Shown: in pieces, positions 51,470 through 61,936 of the stretch
Layout of the letters: every line of letters starts with the position of its first letter
Numbering within the stretch: the stretch's first letter is position 1
The notes under the pieces: model-generated
The model's database searches: none
The model's input: the letters and a program-made list of their open reading frames with translations, nothing else
Told to the model about the DNA's origin: nothing
Assembly: GCF_002575655.3 (NCBI RefSeq)
Contig: NC_053037.3
Location: 323,853,294 to 323,917,293 of the forward strand
Source of the DNA: Aegilops tauschii subsp. strangulata
Taxonomy: Eukaryota > Streptophyta > Magnoliopsida > Poales > Poaceae
Direction of reading: 5' to 3'
DNA length: 64,000 nt
Translations under genes and position numbers: made by a program

Positions 51470-53195
51470 TGAAGGAAATATGCCCTAGAGGCAATAATAA
51501 AGTTGTTATTTATATTTCCTTATATCATGATAAATGTTTATTATTCATGCTAGAATTGTATTAACCGGAAACTTAGTACATGTGTGAATACATAGACAAA
51601 CAGAGTGTCACTAGTATTCCTCTACTTGACTAGCTCGTTGAATCAAAGATGGTTAAGTTTCCTAGCCATAGACATGAGTTGTCATTTGATTAACGGGATC
51701 ACATCATTAGAGAATGATGTGATTGACTTGACCCATTCCATTAGCTTAGCACTTGATTGTTTAGTAGGTTGCTACTGCTTTCTTCATGACTTATACATGT
51801 TCCTATGACTATGAGATTATGAAACTCCCGAATACCGGAGGAACACTTAGTGTGCTACCAAACATCACAACATAACTGGGTGATTATAAAGGTGCTCTAC
51901 AGGTGTCTCCGATGGTACTTGTTGAGTTGGCATAGATCAAGAGTAGGATTTGTCACTCCGATTGTCGGAGAGGTATCTCTGGGCCCTCTCAGTAATGCAT
52001 ATCACTATATGCATTGCAAGCAATGTGACTAATGAGTTAGTTGCAGGATGATGCATTACGAAACGAGTAAAGGGACTTGCCGGTAACGAGATTGAACTAG
52101 GTATTGAGATACCGACGATCGAATCTCGGGCAAGTAACATACCGATGACAAAGGGAACAACATATGTTGTTATGCGGTTTGACCGATAAAGATCTTCGTA
52201 GAATATGTGGGAGCCAATATGAACATCTAGGTTCCGCTATTGGTTATTGACCGGAGACGTGTCTTAGTCATGTCTACATAGTTCTCGAACCCGTAGGGTC
52301 CGCACGCTTAACGTTCGACGACGATCGGTATTATGAGTTTATGTGTTTTGATGTACCCAAGGTAGTTCGGAGTCCCGGATGTGCTCACGGACATGACGAG
52401 GAGTCTCGAAATGGTTGAGCCATAAAGATTAATATATTAGACGACTATATTCCGACACCGGAAGTGTTCCGGGTGATTTCGGAGAAAACCGGAGTGACGT
52501 AGGGGTTACCGGAACCCCCCGGGGGAATTAATGGGCTACCATGGGCCTTAGTGGAGAGAGAGGAGGGAGTCCAGGGTAGGCCGCGCCCCCTGGAGTCCGA
52601 ATAGGACAAGGGAAGGGGGACGGCGCCCCCCTTTCCTTCTCCCTCTCCCTCTCCTTCCTTCCCCCTCTTTCCCCCTTGTTGGAAACCTACTAGGAATAGG
52701 ATTCCTAGTAGGAATCCTACTTGGGGGCGCGCCCCAGGGGCCGGCCGGCCTCCCCCTTGCTCCTTTATATACGGGGGCAGGGGCACCCTAGAACACAACA
52801 ACAAACATTGTCTTAGCCGTGTGCGGTGCCCCCCTCCACCATAATCCACCTCGGTCATATCGTTGCAGTGCTTAGGCGAAGCCCTGCGCTGGTAGCTTCA
52901 TCATCACCGTCATCACGCCGTCGTGCCGATGAAGCTCTCCCTCGACACTCAGCTGGATCGAGAGTTCGTGGGACGTCACCGAGCCGAACGTGTGCAGATC
53001 GCGGAGGTGTCGTACTTTCGGTACTAGGATCGGTCGGATCGTGAAGACGTACGACTACATCAACCGCGTTGTCATAACGCTTCCGCTTACGGTCTACGAG
53101 GGTACGTGGACTACACTCTCCCCTCTCGTTGCTATGCATCACCATGATCTTGTGTGTGCGTAGGAATTTTTTTGAAATTACTGCGTTCCCCAACA
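51470..53195 (+). repeat. Angela-type 5' LTR (1726 bp)
   Basis: Starts TGAAGGAAATATGCCC and ends GTTCCCCAACA. A TATA box (TTTATATAC) at 52764-52772 is in the same place as in the other Angela-type LTRs. It is more diverged from the LTRs at 13381 and 20197 than those two are from each other. Confidence 0.92.
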
Positions 53196-53196
53196 G

Positions 53197-53209
53197 TGGC
53201 ACCCGAGCC
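53197..53209 (+). other. Primer binding site of the second Angela-type element
   Basis: TGGCACCCGAGCC lies one base after the LTR end. It differs from the sister site at one position (C versus T). Confidence 0.75.
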
Positions 53210-54434
53210 AGGTTTATGCGTAGATGTTATATGCACAAGTAGAACACAAGTGAGTTGTGGGTGATAATAGTCATACTGCTTACTAGCATGTCATACTTTG
53301 ATTCGACGGTATTGTGGGATGAAGCGGCCCGGACCGACATTACGTGTAGGCTTACGCGAGACTGGTTCTACCGACGTGCTTCGCACACAGGTGGCTGGCG
53401 GGTATCAGTTTCTCCAACTTTAGTTGAATCGAGTGTGGCCACCCCCGGTCCTTGTTGAAGGTTAAAACATCACATACTTGACGAAAAATCGTTGTGGTTT
53501 TGATGCGTAGGTAAGAATGGTTCTTGCTCAGCCCGTAGCAGCCACGTTAAACTTGCAACAACAAAGTAGAGGACGTCTAACTTGTTTTTGCAGGGCATGT
53601 TGTGATGTGATATGGTCAAGACATGATACTAAATTTTATTGTATGAGATGATCATGTTTTGTAACGGAGTTAATTATCGGCAGCTGGCAGGAGCCATATG
53701 GTTGTCGCTTTATTGTATGAAATGCAATTGCCATGTAATTGCTTTACTTTATCACTAAGCGGTAGCGATAGTCGTAGAAGCAAGAGTTGGCGAGACGACA
53801 ACGATGCTTCGATGGAGATCAAGGTGTCAAGCCGGTGATGATGGTGATCATGACGGTGCTTTGGAGATGGAGATCAAAGGCACAAGATGATGATGGCCAT
53901 ATCATATCACTTATATTGATTGCATGTGATGTTTATCATTTATGCATCTTATTTTGCTTAGTTCGGCGGTAGCATTATAAGATGATCTCTCACTAAATTT
54001 CAAGGTACAAGTGTTCTCCCTGAGTATGCACCGTTGTGAAAGTTCATCGTGCCGAGACACCACATGATGATCGGGTGTGATAAGCTCTACGTTCACATAC
54101 AACGGGTGCAAGCCAGTTTTGCACACGCAGAATACTCGGGTTAAACTTGACGAGCGTAGCATATGCAGATATAGCCTCGGAACACTGAGACCGAAATGTC
54201 GAGCGTGCATCATATAGTAGATATGATCAACATAGTGATGTTCACCATTGAAAACTACTCCATCTCACGTGATGATCGGACATGGTTTAGTTGATTTGGA
54301 TCACGTGATCACTTAGATGATTAGAGGGATGTCTATCTAAGTGGGAGTTCTTAAGTAATTTGATTAATTGAACTTTAATTTATCATGAACTTAGTACCTG
54401 ATAGTATTTTGCATGTCTATGTTGTTGTAGATAG
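53210..54434 (+). other. 5' leader of the second Angela-type element
   Basis: Non-coding sequence between the primer site and gag, homologous to 18931-20182. I see no protein-coding signal. The last bases before gag read TAGATAG-ATG. Confidence 0.75.
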
Positions 54435-55562
54435 ATGGCCCGTGCTGTTGTTCCGTTGAATTTTAATGCGTTCCTAGAGAAAGCTAAGTTGAAAGATGAT
54501 GGTAGAAACTACACGGACTGGGTCCGTAACTTGAGGATTATCCCCATTGCTGCACAGAAGAATTACGTCCTGGAAGCACCGCTAGGTGCCAAACCCGCTG
54601 CAGGAGCAACGCCAGATGTTATGAACGTCTGGCAGAGCAAAGCTGATGACTACTCGATAGTTCAGTGTGCCATGCTTTACGGCTTAGAACCGGGACTTCA
54701 ACGACGTTTTGAACGTCATGGAGCATATGAGATGTTCCAGGAGTTGAAGTTGATATTTCAAGCAAATGCCCGGATTGAGAGATATGAAGTCTCCAATAAG
54801 TTCTACAGCTGCAAAATGAAGGAGAATAGTTCTGTCAGTGAGCATATACTCAAAATGTTTGGGTATAACAATCACTTGATTCAACTGGGAGTTAATCTTC
54901 CTAATGATAATGTCATTGACAGAATTCTTCAATCACTGCCACCAAGCTACAAGAGCTTCGTGATGAACTATAATATGCAAGGGATGGATAAGACAATTCC
55001 CGAGCTCTTCGCAATGCTAAAGGCTGCGGAGATAGAAATCAAGAAAGAGCATCAAGTGTTGATGGTCAACAAGACCACCAGTTTCAAGAAAAAGGGTAAA
55101 GGGAAGAAGGGGAACTTTAAGAAGAACGGCAAGCAAGTTGCTGCTCTAGTGAAGAAGCCCAAGTCTGGACCTAAGCTTGAGACTGAGTGCTTCTACTGCA
55201 AAGGGACTGGGCACTGGAAGCGGAATTGCCCCAAGTATTTGGCGGATAAGAAGGATGGCAAGATTAACAAAGGTATATGTGATATACATGTTATTGATGT
55301 GTACCTTACTAATGCTCGCAGTAGTGCCTGGGTATTTGATACTGGTTCTGTTGCTAATATTTGCAACTCGAAACAGGGACTACGGATTAAGCGAAGATTG
55401 GCTAAGGACAAGGTGACGATGCGCGTGGGAAATGGTTCCAAAGTCGATGTGATCGCAGTCGGCATGCTACCTCTACATCTACCTTCGGGATTAGTTTTAG
55501 ACCTGAATAATTGTTATTTGGTGCCAGCGTTAAGCATGAACATTATATCTGGTCTTGTTTGA
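54435..55562 (+). CDS. Angela-type gag with zinc knuckle and start of protease
   Basis: The 375-residue frame starts MARAVVPLNFNAFLEKAKL, the usual start of this family. The UBN2-type gag domain covers roughly residues 30-190 (YTDWVRNLRI, MNVWQSKADDYSIVQCAML, LPPSYKSFVMNY). A Lys/Gly-rich basic patch follows, then the knuckle CFYCKGTGHWKRNC with all four ligands near residue 255. Then comes protease with FDTGS near residue 298. The frame ends in TGA at 55560, where the polyprotein should continue, because of a small deletion near 55553. Gag itself is intact and could be the only functional protein of this element. Confidence 0.87.
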   Translation: MARAVVPLNFNAFLEKAKLKDDGRNYTDWVRNLRIIPIAAQKNYVLEAPLGAKPAAGATPDVMNVWQSKADDYSIVQCAMLYGLEPGLQRRFERHGAYEMFQELKLIFQANARIERYEVSNKFYSCKMKENSSVSEHILKMFGYNNHLIQLGVNLPNDNVIDRILQSLPPSYKSFVMNYNMQGMDKTIPELFAMLKAAEIEIKKEHQVLMVNKTTSFKKKGKGKKGNFKKNGKQVAALVKKPKSGPKLETECFYCKGTGHWKRNCPKYLADKKDGKINKGICDIHVIDVYLTNARSSAWVFDTGSVANICNSKQGLRIKRRLAKDKVTMRVGNGSKVDVIAVGMLPLHLPSGLVLDLNNCYLVPALSMNIISGLV

Positions 55563-57816
55563 TGCGAGATGGTTATTCATTTGAATCAGAGAATAATGGT
55601 TGCTCTATTTATATGAGTAATATCTTTTATGGTCATGCACCCTTGAAGAGTGGTCTATTTTTGTTGAATCTCGATAGTAGTGACACACATATTCATAATA
55701 TTGCAGCCAAAAGATGCAGAGTTGATAATGATAATGCAACTTATTTGTGGCACTGCCGTTTGGGTCATATTGGAGTAAAGCGCATGAAGAAACTCCATTC
55801 TGATGGACTTTTGGAATCACTTGATTATGAATCACTTGGTACTTGCGAACCATGCCTCATGGGCAAGATGACTAAAACGCCGTTCTCTGGAACACTGGAG
55901 CGAGCAACAGATTTGTTGGAAATCATACATACTGATGTGTGTGGTCCGATGAATATTGAGGCTCGCGGCGAGTATCGTTATTTTCTCACCTTCACAGATG
56001 ATTTGAGCAGATATGGGTATATCTACTTGATGAAACATAAGTCTGAAACATTTGAAAAGTTCAAAGAATTTCAGAGTGAAGTGGAAAATCATCGTAACAA
56101 GAAAATAAAGTTTCTACGATCTGATCGTGGAGGAGAATATTTGAGTTACGAGTTTGGTCTTCATTTGAAACAATGCAGAATAGTTTCGCAACTCACGCCA
56201 CCCGGAACACCACAACGTAATGGTGTGTCCGAACGTCGTAATCGTAGTTTACTGGATATGGTGCGATCTATGATGTCTCTTACTGATTTACCGCTATCGT
56301 TTTGGGGTTATGCTTTAGAGGCGGCTGCATTCACGTTAAATAGGGCACCATCTAAATCCGTTGAGACGACGCCTTATGAACTGTGGTTTGGCAAGAAACC
56401 CAAGTTGTCGTTTCTTAAAGTTTGGGGCTGCGATGCTTATGTGAAAAAGCTTCAACCTGATAAGCTCGAACCCAAATCAAAGAAATGTGTCTTCATAGGA
56501 TACCCAAAGGAGACTGTTGGGTACACCTTCTATCATAGATCCAAAGGCAAGACATTCATTGCTAAGAATGGATCCTTTCTAGAGAAGGAGTTTCTCTCGA
56601 AAGAAGTGAGTGGGAGGAAAGTAGAACTTGATGAGGTAACTGTACCTGCTACCTTATTGGAAAGTAGTTCATCACAGAAATCTGTTCCTGTGACTCCTAC
56701 ACCAATTAGTGAGGAAGCTAATGATGATGATCATGTAACTTCAGATCAAGTTACTACCGAACCTCGTAGGTCAACCAGAGTAAAATCCGCACCAGAGTGG
56801 TACAGTAATCCAGTTCTGGAGGTCATGTTACTTGACCATGGCAAACCTACGAACTATGAGGAAGCGATGATGAGCCCAGATTCCGCAAAATGGCTTGAGG
56901 CCATGAAATCTGAGATAGGATCCATGTATGAGAACAAAGTGTGGACTTTGGTTGACTTGCCCGATGATCGACAAGCCATCGAGAATAAATGTATCTTCAA
57001 GAAACGCTGAAGGTAATGTTGCTGTCTACAAAGCTCGACTTGTTGCGAAAGGTTTTCGACAAGTTCAAGGAGTTGACTACGATGAGACATTCTCACCCGT
57101 AGCGATGCTTAAGTCCATCCGAATCATGTTAGCAATTGCTGCATTTTATGATTATGAAATTTGGCAAATGGATGTAAAGACTGCATTCTTGAATGGATTT
57201 CTGGAAGAAGAGTTGTATATGATGCAACCTGAAGGTTTTATCGATCCAAAGGATGCTAACAAAGTGTGCAAGCTCGAGCGTTCCATTTATGGACTAGTGC
57301 AAGCATCTCGGAGTTGGAATAAATGTTTTGATAGTGTGATCAAAGCATATGGTTTTATACAGACTTTTGGAGAAGCCTGTATTTACAAGAAAGTGAGTGG
57401 GAGCTCTGTAGCATTTCTAATATTATATGTGGATGACATATTGTTGATTGGAAATGATATAGAATTTCTGGATAGCATAAAAGGATACTTGAAAAAGAGT
57501 TTTTCAATGAAAGACCTCGGTGAAGCTGCTTATATATTGGGCATTAAGATCTATAGAGATAGATCAAGACGCTTAATTGGACTTTCACAGAGCACATACC
57601 TTGACAAAGTTTTGAAAAAGTTCAAAATGGATCAAGCTAAGAAAGGGTTCTTGCCTGTGTTACAAGGTGTGAAGTTGAGTCGGACTCAATGCCCGACCAC
57701 AGCAGAAGATAGAGAGAAAATGAAAGTCATTCCCTATGCTTAAGCCATAGGTTCTATCATGTATGCAATGTTGTGTACCAGACCTGATGTGTGCCTTGCT
57801 ATTAGTTTAGCAGGGA
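55563..57816 (+). pseudogene. Angela-type pol: integrase and reverse transcriptase, truncated
   Basis: The frame (readable from 55511) gives the integrase zinc region (WHCRLGHIGVKRM...CEPCLMGKM), HTDVCGP, RSDRGGEY and GVSERRNRS for the D,D,E core, and the GKKPKLSFLKVWGCDAYV block. A small deletion near 57004 shifts the frame. RT resumes from about 57012 with FSPVAMLKSIR, QMDVKTAFLNG, SIYGLVQASRSW and an intact YVDD (about 57430). TAA at 57741 interrupts it, and the CACTA element cuts it after CTRPDVCLAISLAG. RNase H is missing from the window. Confidence 0.88.
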
Positions 57817-57877
57817 CACTACTGGAATCAGCTACTTTGCCATCTGCCAGCTCTTTGCCATCAGCTACCCAAAAGCT

Positions 57878-57938
57878 GACGGCAAAGAACTGGCTGATGG
57901 CAAAGACTTTCTTTGCCATCAGCCAGTTCTTTGCCGTC
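57878..57938. repeat. Perfect 29-bp hairpin
   Basis: Arm 57878-57906 (starts GACGGCAAAGAACTGG) pairs without mismatch to arm 57910-57938 (ends AGTTCTTTGCCGTC) across a three-base loop. Confidence 0.92.
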
Positions 57939-57958
57939 CGCTAGCTGACGGCAAAGAT

Positions 57959-57988
57959 TCTTTGCCGTCAGCTAGCTGACGGCAAAGA
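57959..57988. repeat. Perfect 30-bp palindrome
   Basis: TCTTTGCCGTCAGCT meets its exact complement AGCTGACGGCAAAGA with no spacer. Confidence 0.92.
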
Positions 57989-58110
57989 GGGAGGGGGCCC
58001 CACTGACGAGCTGCTTAAAAAAACTTAACGGCCCCCCTCTTTGCCGTCTGCTAGCAGACGACAAAGAGCAAAAAAGTGGACGGCAAAGGGGGCGGACGAC
58101 AAAGACTTAA

Positions 58111-58410
58111 CATATCTAACGGCCGCGCCCCACCCCGCCCTGTTTCTCTCCCTGCTCTTCACACGCGCGCCGCCGCCGCCCGGTCGCCCCACCACCCCGC
58201 CGCCCCACCGGCCCCGCCCCGTCGCCACTGCCGCCCGGCGCCGTCGCCCCACCACCCGGCACCCCACCGCCCCCCCCCCCCCCCGCCCCGTCGCCCCCGT
58301 CGCCCTACCGTCTCGGCGCCGCCGCGCCCCGGCCCCCCCGCGCCCCACCGCCCCGGGCCCGGCGCCACCACCCCAGGCCGCCCCGCCCCCTCCTCCACCG
58401 GCCCTGCCCC
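58111..58410 (+). other. GC-rich Pro-coding leader of the CACTA transposase gene
   Basis: The CCGCC/CCCC-rich stretch includes a C-run near 58269-58283. Two overlapping frames give Pro/Arg-rich polypeptides, which is composition rather than evidence of a protein. It ends at a CCCAG/GTGAGC donor near 58411. It is probably a leader exon (inference). Confidence 0.45.
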
Positions 58411-58454
58411 AGGTGAGCTCTACCTCCTCTTTTTTTCCTTTTTTCTTTTTTTTA

Positions 58455-58650
58455 GTTTTAGGTTTATGTTTAGTTTAGATTTAGTTTTAGTTTTAGTTTT
58501 AGGTTTAGTTTTAGGTTTAGTTTTAGTTTAGTTTTAGGTTTAGATTTAGTTTTTTCCTTTTTTCTGTTTTTTTAGTTTTAGGTTTATGTTTAGTTTAGTT
58601 TTAGTTTTAGTTTTAGTTTTAGATTTAGGTTTAGTTTTAGGTTTAGTTTA
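58455..58650 (+). repeat. T-rich TTTTAG/TTTAGG repeat tract
   Basis: About 200 bp of AGTTTTAGGTTTAG-type units, two similar halves split by TTTTTTCCTTTTTTCTG. It follows the putative donor and precedes the polypurine tract, probably within an intron. Confidence 0.8.
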
Positions 58651-58654
58651 GTTT

Positions 58655-58937
58655 GAGGAAAGAAGAAGAAGAAGAAAAAAAGAGGAGAGGAGGAGAAGAA
58701 GAAGAGGAAGAAGGAAAGGAAGAAGAAGAAGAGGAGGAGGAGAAGAAAAAAGAAGAAGAGGAAGAAGAAGAAGAAAAAAGAGGAGAGGAGGAGAAGAAGA
58801 AGAGGAAAAAGAAAAGGAGGAGGAAGAAGAAGAAGAAGAAGAAGAAGAAGAAGAAGAAGAAGAAGAAGAAGAAGAAGGAAAAAAAGGAAGAAAAGGAAGA
58901 AGAGGAAGAAGAAGAAAAGGAAAAAAGAGGGAAAAAA
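58655..58937 (+). repeat. 283-nt uninterrupted polypurine (GAA-rich) tract
   Basis: Every base from 58655 to 58937 is A or G. The tract is mostly GAA/GGA units, with a long pure (GAA)n core at about 58824-58877. An internal block of about 40 bp (AAGAGGAGAGGAGGAG) is repeated about 100 bp apart. The long Lys/Glu frame on this strand and the Ser/Phe/Leu frames on the other are artefacts of the repeat. Confidence 0.93.
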
Positions 58938-59178
58938 CCCGACCCGACACGGCACCCCGACCCCGACCCGGCACCCCGACACGATACCCCGACCCCTAGA
59001 CCCCCACCCCGACACCCCAACCCCGACACGCCGACCCCGAGCCTGACCCGACACCCCGACCCCGACACCGACACGGCACCCCGACCCCGACCGGCACCCC
59101 GACCAGACACCCCGACCCCGAGACCCCGACCCCGACACGGCACCCCGACACCGACACGACACCCCGACCCCCGACACC
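58938..59178 (+). repeat. GC-rich CCCCGAC(C/A)C repeat tract
   Basis: About 240 bp of irregular CCCCGACCCCGAC and CCCCGACACGGCA units start directly where the polypurine tract stops. The pattern is a degenerate minisatellite on a 6-8-bp base unit. It is not coding. Confidence 0.85.
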
Positions 59179-59726
59179 TCCTGAAAAGGTGTTCTTTGGC
59201 CTTCCAGAGGCCGACGGGGTCATATATTTGTGAATTATTAGTTAGGTCATATATTTTTCGATTTTGTTATGAAAAACATCATATAATTGTGTTGATCGGG
59301 TAGTTTTAAATGTGCAGTTGTTTCATCGCTGCGAGGTTTGGTGTTCGACGACCTCGCCGTGCGTTTGACGAGCTCTGCCCCTTCGTTCGTGGGTGAGCAC
59401 AAATGACATGTCCTCCTCCCCCATTAATTATTTGATCTATTCCGATGAAACTTGATAGCTAGCTATATATGTGTCTTGAATCATCAGACGTGTATCAGGA
59501 GAACAGCGGGGAGGTGCTCCCAAAATTTTGCGTAGGATCCGGAGCATAGCATGGGAAAATGAACCCAATCTAAACATACTCGGGTGGGATTAGGACCTAT
59601 CATTACCTATTAGAGTGTAGGTTGCATGGACGTAATAAAATTGACAAAGTAGATCAACTGATGAATATATACATGGTGAATTATACATATATATTTGTTG
59701 TGTGTCTAGTAGCTCTAAAAGTCAAG
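59179..59726 (+). other. 5' region of the CACTA transposase gene
   Basis: No conserved protein is seen. A possible small exon (about 59320-59391) lies between a TGTGCAG acceptor and a GTGGGTGAGC donor. An AT-rich stretch leads to ATG 59727. Confidence 0.4.
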
Positions 59727-61061
59727 ATGAGTGATCGTGCGTGGATGTACACCGGTCACACTGGTCAGAACAAATGGAGCACTGAATGGTTCACAAAAAC
59801 CAAGGGGTTTGTGCAAGCCGCATTTGCAAATGGCCAGAGGAAAACCTGGTGCCCCTGTTTACGGTGCGGCAATTGGGAAAAGAGGACAGAGGCTGAAATG
59901 GGCAAACACCTGCAGAAGAGTGGTTTTACGCCCGATTATACGGTGTGGACATTTCATGGTGAGTCTGCCCAACGTGACCGAGCTGAGGTGGATCATCGTC
60001 GCACCGACGAGCATGGTACCGGGATGGAAAACATGGTGCAAGACTTCGATGATGCTCGGGATTCGGACGAGGAGATGGAGGAATCTGCAAAGGCCTTCAA
60101 TGAAATGTTGGAGTCTTCAAAACGTCCGCTCCATGAGCACACTGAGCTTTGTCAGTTGGATGCCATCTCACAAGTAATGGCTCTGAAGGCTCAGTTCAAC
60201 TTGGGCAGAGAATGCTACGATGCAATGATGACAGTATTTGGACGCTTTCTACCCAAAGGCCATGTAATGCCTACAAACCTGTACCAGTCGGACAAAATCC
60301 TCCGTGCACTGAAGATGCCCTATGATAAGATACATGCCTGTGAGAAAGGATGTGTCTTGTTTAGGCTTGACTATGCGGACTTGAACTATTGTCCCATTTG
60401 CAAGTCTTCCAGGTATGTTGTGGTAGACAACGGTATGGGTGAGAAGACACAGACCAAAATCCCCGTTAGTGTTCTTCGGTATATGCCAATCGTACCAAGA
60501 CTTCAACGTCTTTTCATGGTCGAAGAGACGGCCAGACAGATGACATGGCACAAAACGGGCAAAAGAACCGAACTAGATGCAGATGGGAATCTGATGATTG
60601 TACACACATCGGATGGTGTTGCGTGGAAAAAGTTTGATGAATTACATGGTGACAAAGCGGCAGATCCGAGGCATCCTCGAGTCGGCATCAGCACGGATGG
60701 GTTCAGTGTGTTTGGTATGACGGCAGCCCAATACAGTTGTTGGCCCGTATTTGTCTTTCCACTCAATCTCCCCCCCGGACAGATTATGCAAAGAAAGAAC
60801 ATTTTCCTGACGTTGATAATTCCAGGGCCCAACTATCCGGTGAAAAATATGAATGTGTACATGCAGCCGCTTAAGGACGAATTGCAAGAAGCCTGGGATA
60901 ATGGGTTCAAGACATACGATGCCTATAGCAAACGGAACTTCATAATGTGTGTCTGGTACATGTACTCGACGCATGACTTGCCGGCGTATGCGCTATTCGT
61001 TGGCTGGTGTGTGCATGGAAGGTTCCTGTGCCCCACATGCAAGGGAGCTCTTGAGTTTCGT

Positions 61062-61064
61062 TAG
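61062..61064 (+). other. Premature TAG in the transposase
   Basis: The codon falls between CPTCKGALEFR and LQAGRKFSCFD, inside a conserved block where relatives have Trp. The frame is the same on both sides, so a single base change (TGG to TAG) explains it. Confidence 0.75.
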
Positions 61065-61924
61065 CTTCAGGCCGGTCGCAAGTTTTCTTGCTTCGACATG
61101 CATAGACAGTTCCTGAATCCTCACCATAAGTTCAGGAAAGACAAGAAGAACTTCATCAGAGGTAGAGTTGTCAAAAACTCTGCACCACCTGCATTGACAG
61201 GCCAACAGACCCTGGATCAGTTAAACGCTCTCGAGCCAGATCCAGAGCGTCCAGGGTACTTCAAGGGGTATAATTCTAAGCACGCCTGGACTCACAAAAC
61301 ATGCTTATGGGATCTGCCTTACTTCAAAGACCTCCTTTGCCCACACAACATCGACGTGATGCACACTGAGAAGAATATCGCCGAGGCACTTTTTGGTACA
61401 TTGTTCGGCATAGATGGGAAGTCAAAGGATAATACTAAGGCTAGAGTCGATCTGGAGGCGCTATGTGATAGGCCGTTACAAAACATGAAAGAACCGAAAG
61501 GAAAGCAGAACTGGACGAAGCCAAAGGCATGGTTCAATCTTGGAAGGCCAGCTATGAGGGAAATTATCTTGTGGGTGAAAATGCAGTTGATGTTCCCCGA
61601 TGGGTATGCAGCGAATCTAAAGAGGGGAGCCAGTCTTGATAAATTGAAGATATTTTGTCTCAAGAGTCATGATTGGCACATATGGATCGAGCGGGTAATG
61701 CCGGTGATGTTGCGTGGCTTCATCCCTGAGGATGAATGGCTAGTACTGGCAGAACTCAGCTATTTCTTCCGTGTTCTTTGTGCGGAAGAACTATCGCCTG
61801 GCGTGCTAGAAGAAATGGAAGAGTTGGGGCCGGAGTTGATCTGCAAGTTAGAGAAGATCTTTCCACTGGGCTTCTTTAATCCAATGCAACATTTGATTTT
61901 GCATCTCCCGACCGAGGCAAGATT

Positions 61925-61936
61925 GGGGGGGGGGGG
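61925..61936 (+). other. Poly-G run causing a frameshift in the transposase
   Basis: Twelve G sit where the conserved sequence reads ARLGGPVQNRW. Upstream coding is in the frame of 59727. Downstream coding (QNRWCYPTERMQK) is in another frame. Replication slippage in the G-run is the simplest cause. Confidence 0.8.

Larger units (their letters stand above)
51470..57816 (+). mobile_element. Angela/BARE/WIS-type Ty1/copia retrotransposon, 5' part
   Basis: This is a plus-strand relative of 13381-21889, with the same LTR termini. The 5' LTR, primer site, leader, gag and most of pol are present. A CACTA transposon starts at 57817 inside the RNase H-side region, so the 3' end lies beyond that element, outside the window. 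The five bases before the LTR are GAAAA. Confidence 0.92.
57817..58110. repeat. CACTA terminus and TTTGCCGTC subterminal repeats
   Basis: After the CACTACTGG terminus, the 10-12-bp block TTTGCC(G/A)TC(A/T)GC and its complement GCTGACGGCAAAG occur about a dozen times in both orientations. They are the likely transposase binding sites. Confidence 0.82.

Noticed and set aside
58455..58650. TTTAGG-like runs resembling plant telomere repeat
   Set aside because: The units are TTTTAG and GGTTTAG without a TTTAGGG core in tandem, and they lie within a CACTA element, so they are not a telomere or interstitial telomere block.
58590..59303. Long Lys/Glu, Ser/Phe and Gly/Val-rich frames on both strands
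   Set aside because: They are translations of the polypurine and CCCCGAC tracts. Several frames are open at once, and none has a non-repetitive domain.
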